Assembly: GCF_964204865.1 (NCBI RefSeq)
Contig: NC_135254.1
Span: 12,777,001 to 12,841,000 of the forward strand
Source: Styela clava
Lineage: Eukaryota > Chordata > Ascidiacea > Stolidobranchia > Styelidae
Length of the DNA: 64,000 nt
Direction of reading: 5' to 3'
The notes under the pieces are model-generated. The model did no database searches. It saw nothing but the letters and a program-made list of their open reading frames with translations, and was not told where the DNA came from. Positions 61,300 through 64,000 of this stretch are shown in pieces (position 1 is the first letter of the stretch; every line of letters starts with the position of its first letter). Both the position numbers and the translations under genes were made by a program.

Positions 61300-61800
61300 T
61301 GAATAGCGATGAAGTTATGTGGGCGTTGCTGTCAGAAAGCGACACCGCGCCGCCATTACAAGCTCACTGTAAAGCTATCGAGAGGTTTCCCTAAAGCAAA
61401 CAACGCGTACACATTTTTACCGAGGTAGCTTGTTGAACCTCCATTTGCAGAGCAATCGAGGTATCATGCCGTGTCGAGCATTTGCCTTTTTCTTTTCTCT
61501 CTGTTGCCACATTTCCGTCTTTATTCATCGTCGGAGTGATCGAGAGAAGCTAGCTGACCTTTTTCCTTTTCTTCATATTTTATTCAAAGCCTTCTTTCTG
61601 CCGAACGCGTGACGCAGTGACTCACAATCACGTGCTGTTCCGTCTGTTGTTCTTCACTCCTACTGCGGTACGCACAAGTATGGCGGATATCGATTTCGCA
61701 CGCTCAAATTCGTGTATAATTTGAAGTTCACGACCGTTCACTGTGCGCGCCTGGGTTTAGTTTGAAAAACAAACAAGGACTTGCTGACTTTAATTCGAGC
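61300..61800. promoter_or_regulatory. CpG-rich promoter-like region
   Basis: CpG is locally dense, with CACGTG-type and GCGCGC-type strings and the start-like ATGGCGGATATCGATTTC at 61680. That ORF (Met-Ala-Asp-Ile-Asp-Phe) stops after 14 codons unless it is spliced, and no donor is convincing. A promoter and first exon of a + strand gene running off the window would fit. Confidence 0.35.
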
Positions 61801-64000
61801 AATCGCGCGCAGTCACTATATCTTATAACGCCAAGTAAAGCCTAACTTAACACAATAAAGATCTCAAAGGTCATTCACATACCGAATGACGTATAAAAAG
61901 TAGGCTTACGCCATGTTCTACTTGCTCATAGGTAATATAACGGCAATTTTAATAAATATAAATAACAAGTATAAATAACATATTTGAGTTGAATGCTAGT
62001 ATTTCTCGTAGTACGACATAAAATCGATACTTTCAATTATCCAGAAAGTTGCCTCCATATCGATTACGTTTTTACCACTTTACACTTCTGGACAAACGCA
62101 TATCCTGTGGATTACTCTTTGAATGATTTATATATTTTTTACAACAAAATCAAGTGCCTTTCACAGAGGATAGGCAGAGGCATAATAATAATAGTATTAT
62201 ATAGTATTGAAAATAGTACAAAATGCAGTGTTTTTTAATACAGATATCAACATCAAATGCTTCATAGAATTACTGCGACAATAATTTTTCAGCGAGAAAG
62301 GAATATATGTGTTAACAATAATATCTTTTACTGCGTCATGATGAATTTTCGGAAACAAAATTTGCCCTTATATTTTCATCATTGAGCTTTTATTTTTAGT
62401 ATTCATATGTTTCTTCCCATTAAGCCATATTTAACTTATATTGGAAAGTCCTGTAAAGTTGCGCTGTAGAACACAGCGTCAATAAGACTTACGTCGCAAA
62501 CTTTATACGTTAACACTTCGTCTGACCAGAGTATTGAATGTCGCAAAACCAGAGAACTTCAATATCATTTTTCACCTAAAGTATAACATATCATGTTAAT
62601 TTACATCCGTGCAAATGTATCGCATTTTGTTTGCATCATGTGAGCTTTTTCTTCTGGCGTTATGTATAAATCATACAAAACCATGCACATTGCCATTTTT
62701 CAAGGCATCTACCTCACTTAAATGTAGTCTCAAACAAAGCTTTCATTGATGACCTGTCTCCGATATCATTTTATACACGATTCTAATATTTTTATGTCTA
62801 TATAACAAATTTGTTGATCATTTTCAATTTTATTTCATATATCTTACTTGTTGATGGAAATTATAACAAATTTGACTGGAGAATGAAGTATCATTTGTAA
62901 CTTTTGTCGGATTCATTCAAGTTTAGAATTCTTAAAACCACAGAACAAGGAAGAGAAGATGTTAATATTCATATATGTTTGCAATTAAAACAGAAAAAGT
63001 GAATTACGATTCGATAAGGTCTGATGGAATATTCCGATCTGAATTCAAATCACTGATGACTCGGGTATACCCGTCAATACTCAGACCCCCCCCCCCCCCC
63101 CAGACGCCACGTTTAAATCACCTTGCGTCATGTATTCTTTACAACGAAACAACCATTTAAAAATACCTTGATGTAATATCAAAATTGCTAAATAGCATTT
63201 AGCTAGCATATAGATGGTAAAAACCAAACAATTTTATTCGTAAAATAGTAAATAGATTTGTGAGCTTCTGATAAATCAGAGGCTAACGCTTCTAGACAAA
63301 GTACCAAATGACGTATACCCTTCTTTTCTAGAGTGTTCTATGCTCTACCAAGTTCATCTATATACGTGCCCTGGGCTTGAACAAGACGAAGCCATAATCT
63401 TTTTTTTTCGGGAGAATTTTGGGTCATTTATTTACGCAAAGTGTATTTTACATGGAAAAAATATTTTTTGAAAACATGATAAACTTGTCACGTCTACAAA
63501 TATCAAAGCACATATTTAAACTTACTAAATACCCTTTGAATAATGTTACTATTATCGAAATGATGATATGGACCAAAGAAGTGACACATGTTGTGGTCAG
63601 GTTGTTAAATTCTTTACAGTGTAACCGATTTCGATATTATACTACTGTAAATTATCACAGTCTTTTTTCCACGAATAAAATTTTAATTAGACAGTTTTTT
63701 ATAAGTTCGTGGCGTCGTGTTGCAGTGCCTTTAATCGTAATCTTTTTACTCTCGTTTTGATGAGTATGGATTGTGGAATGGTTAGTATGTTTTCTCAAGT
63801 TGTTAAAGCACAAGATATATATACAGACATTCAAAATAGTTTCTGCAAAAAAAGAGAGTAAATTAAACATGTGTATGTTTCCTAATTTCGACAAATTTGC
63901 TTGGAATCATTACACATATCATAAAAAATACTAATTCTCGCAAATTTCAAAAGGCAAATAATGAATGATTGCAAATGTTGCGAAATAACGTTCTAAAATA
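61801..64000. other. no gene seen; contains a 16-C run
   Basis: AT-rich and without family matches. A homopolymer of 16 C lies at 63086-63101. If the 61300-61800 patch is a promoter, this would be the first intron. Confidence 0.4.

Noticed and set aside
1..64000. tRNA, rRNA, snRNA genes and CRISPR arrays
   Set aside because: I looked for B-box-like and array-like patterns by eye and saw none convincing; a covariance-model scan would be decisive.

Overview
This window is animal nuclear DNA. It is AT-rich, its genes are split into many short exons by GT-AG introns, the gaps between genes are long, and DNA-transposon debris is dense. The gene families are metazoan chromatin regulators plus a secreted cysteine-rich protein of a kind common in marine invertebrates. 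Together with the foldback repeats at 13440-13624 and 54793-55029, this suggests an invertebrate deuterostome, most likely an ascidian tunicate. That assignment is inference; I could not search a database.

Layout. 1-7160: end of a hAT element, an orphan CpG-rich TATA promoter (about 1470-1960), then a gene-poor stretch. 7162-20968 (+): a complete BET gene (BRD4-like) in 22 coding exons that keep frame throughout (1138 aa), with two bromodomains, an ET domain and the C-terminal P-TEFb-binding motif; a short isoform can form by reading into intron 16. 23744-27143 (-): a six-exon gene for a 745-residue basic, low-complexity protein I do not recognise, convergent with the BET gene. 29769-34942 (-): an eight-exon gene for a 258-residue secreted protein (signal peptide, predicted coiled coil, Thr-rich stalk, Cys-rich WSC-like domain), assembled here from exons mostly too short to stand out as ORFs. 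35356-38741: two nested hAT transposons; the inner one carries an almost intact transposase broken by one homopolymer frameshift. 40410-46528 (-): a Polycomb RING-finger gene (PCGF2/BMI1-like) in six exons, 867 aa, with a basic disordered tail of roughly 645 residues, unlike the short vertebrate proteins. 46529-64000: no gene I can support; it holds two inverted copies of a 0.8-kb repeat, another hAT element, a foldback MITE and a CpG-rich promoter-like patch.

Two of the four genes act on chromatin: BET proteins read acetylated histones and release paused polymerase, and PCGF proteins build PRC1, which represses. Their proximity is not evidence of co-regulation. hAT elements of at least seven families are present, several with recognisable 8-bp target duplications.
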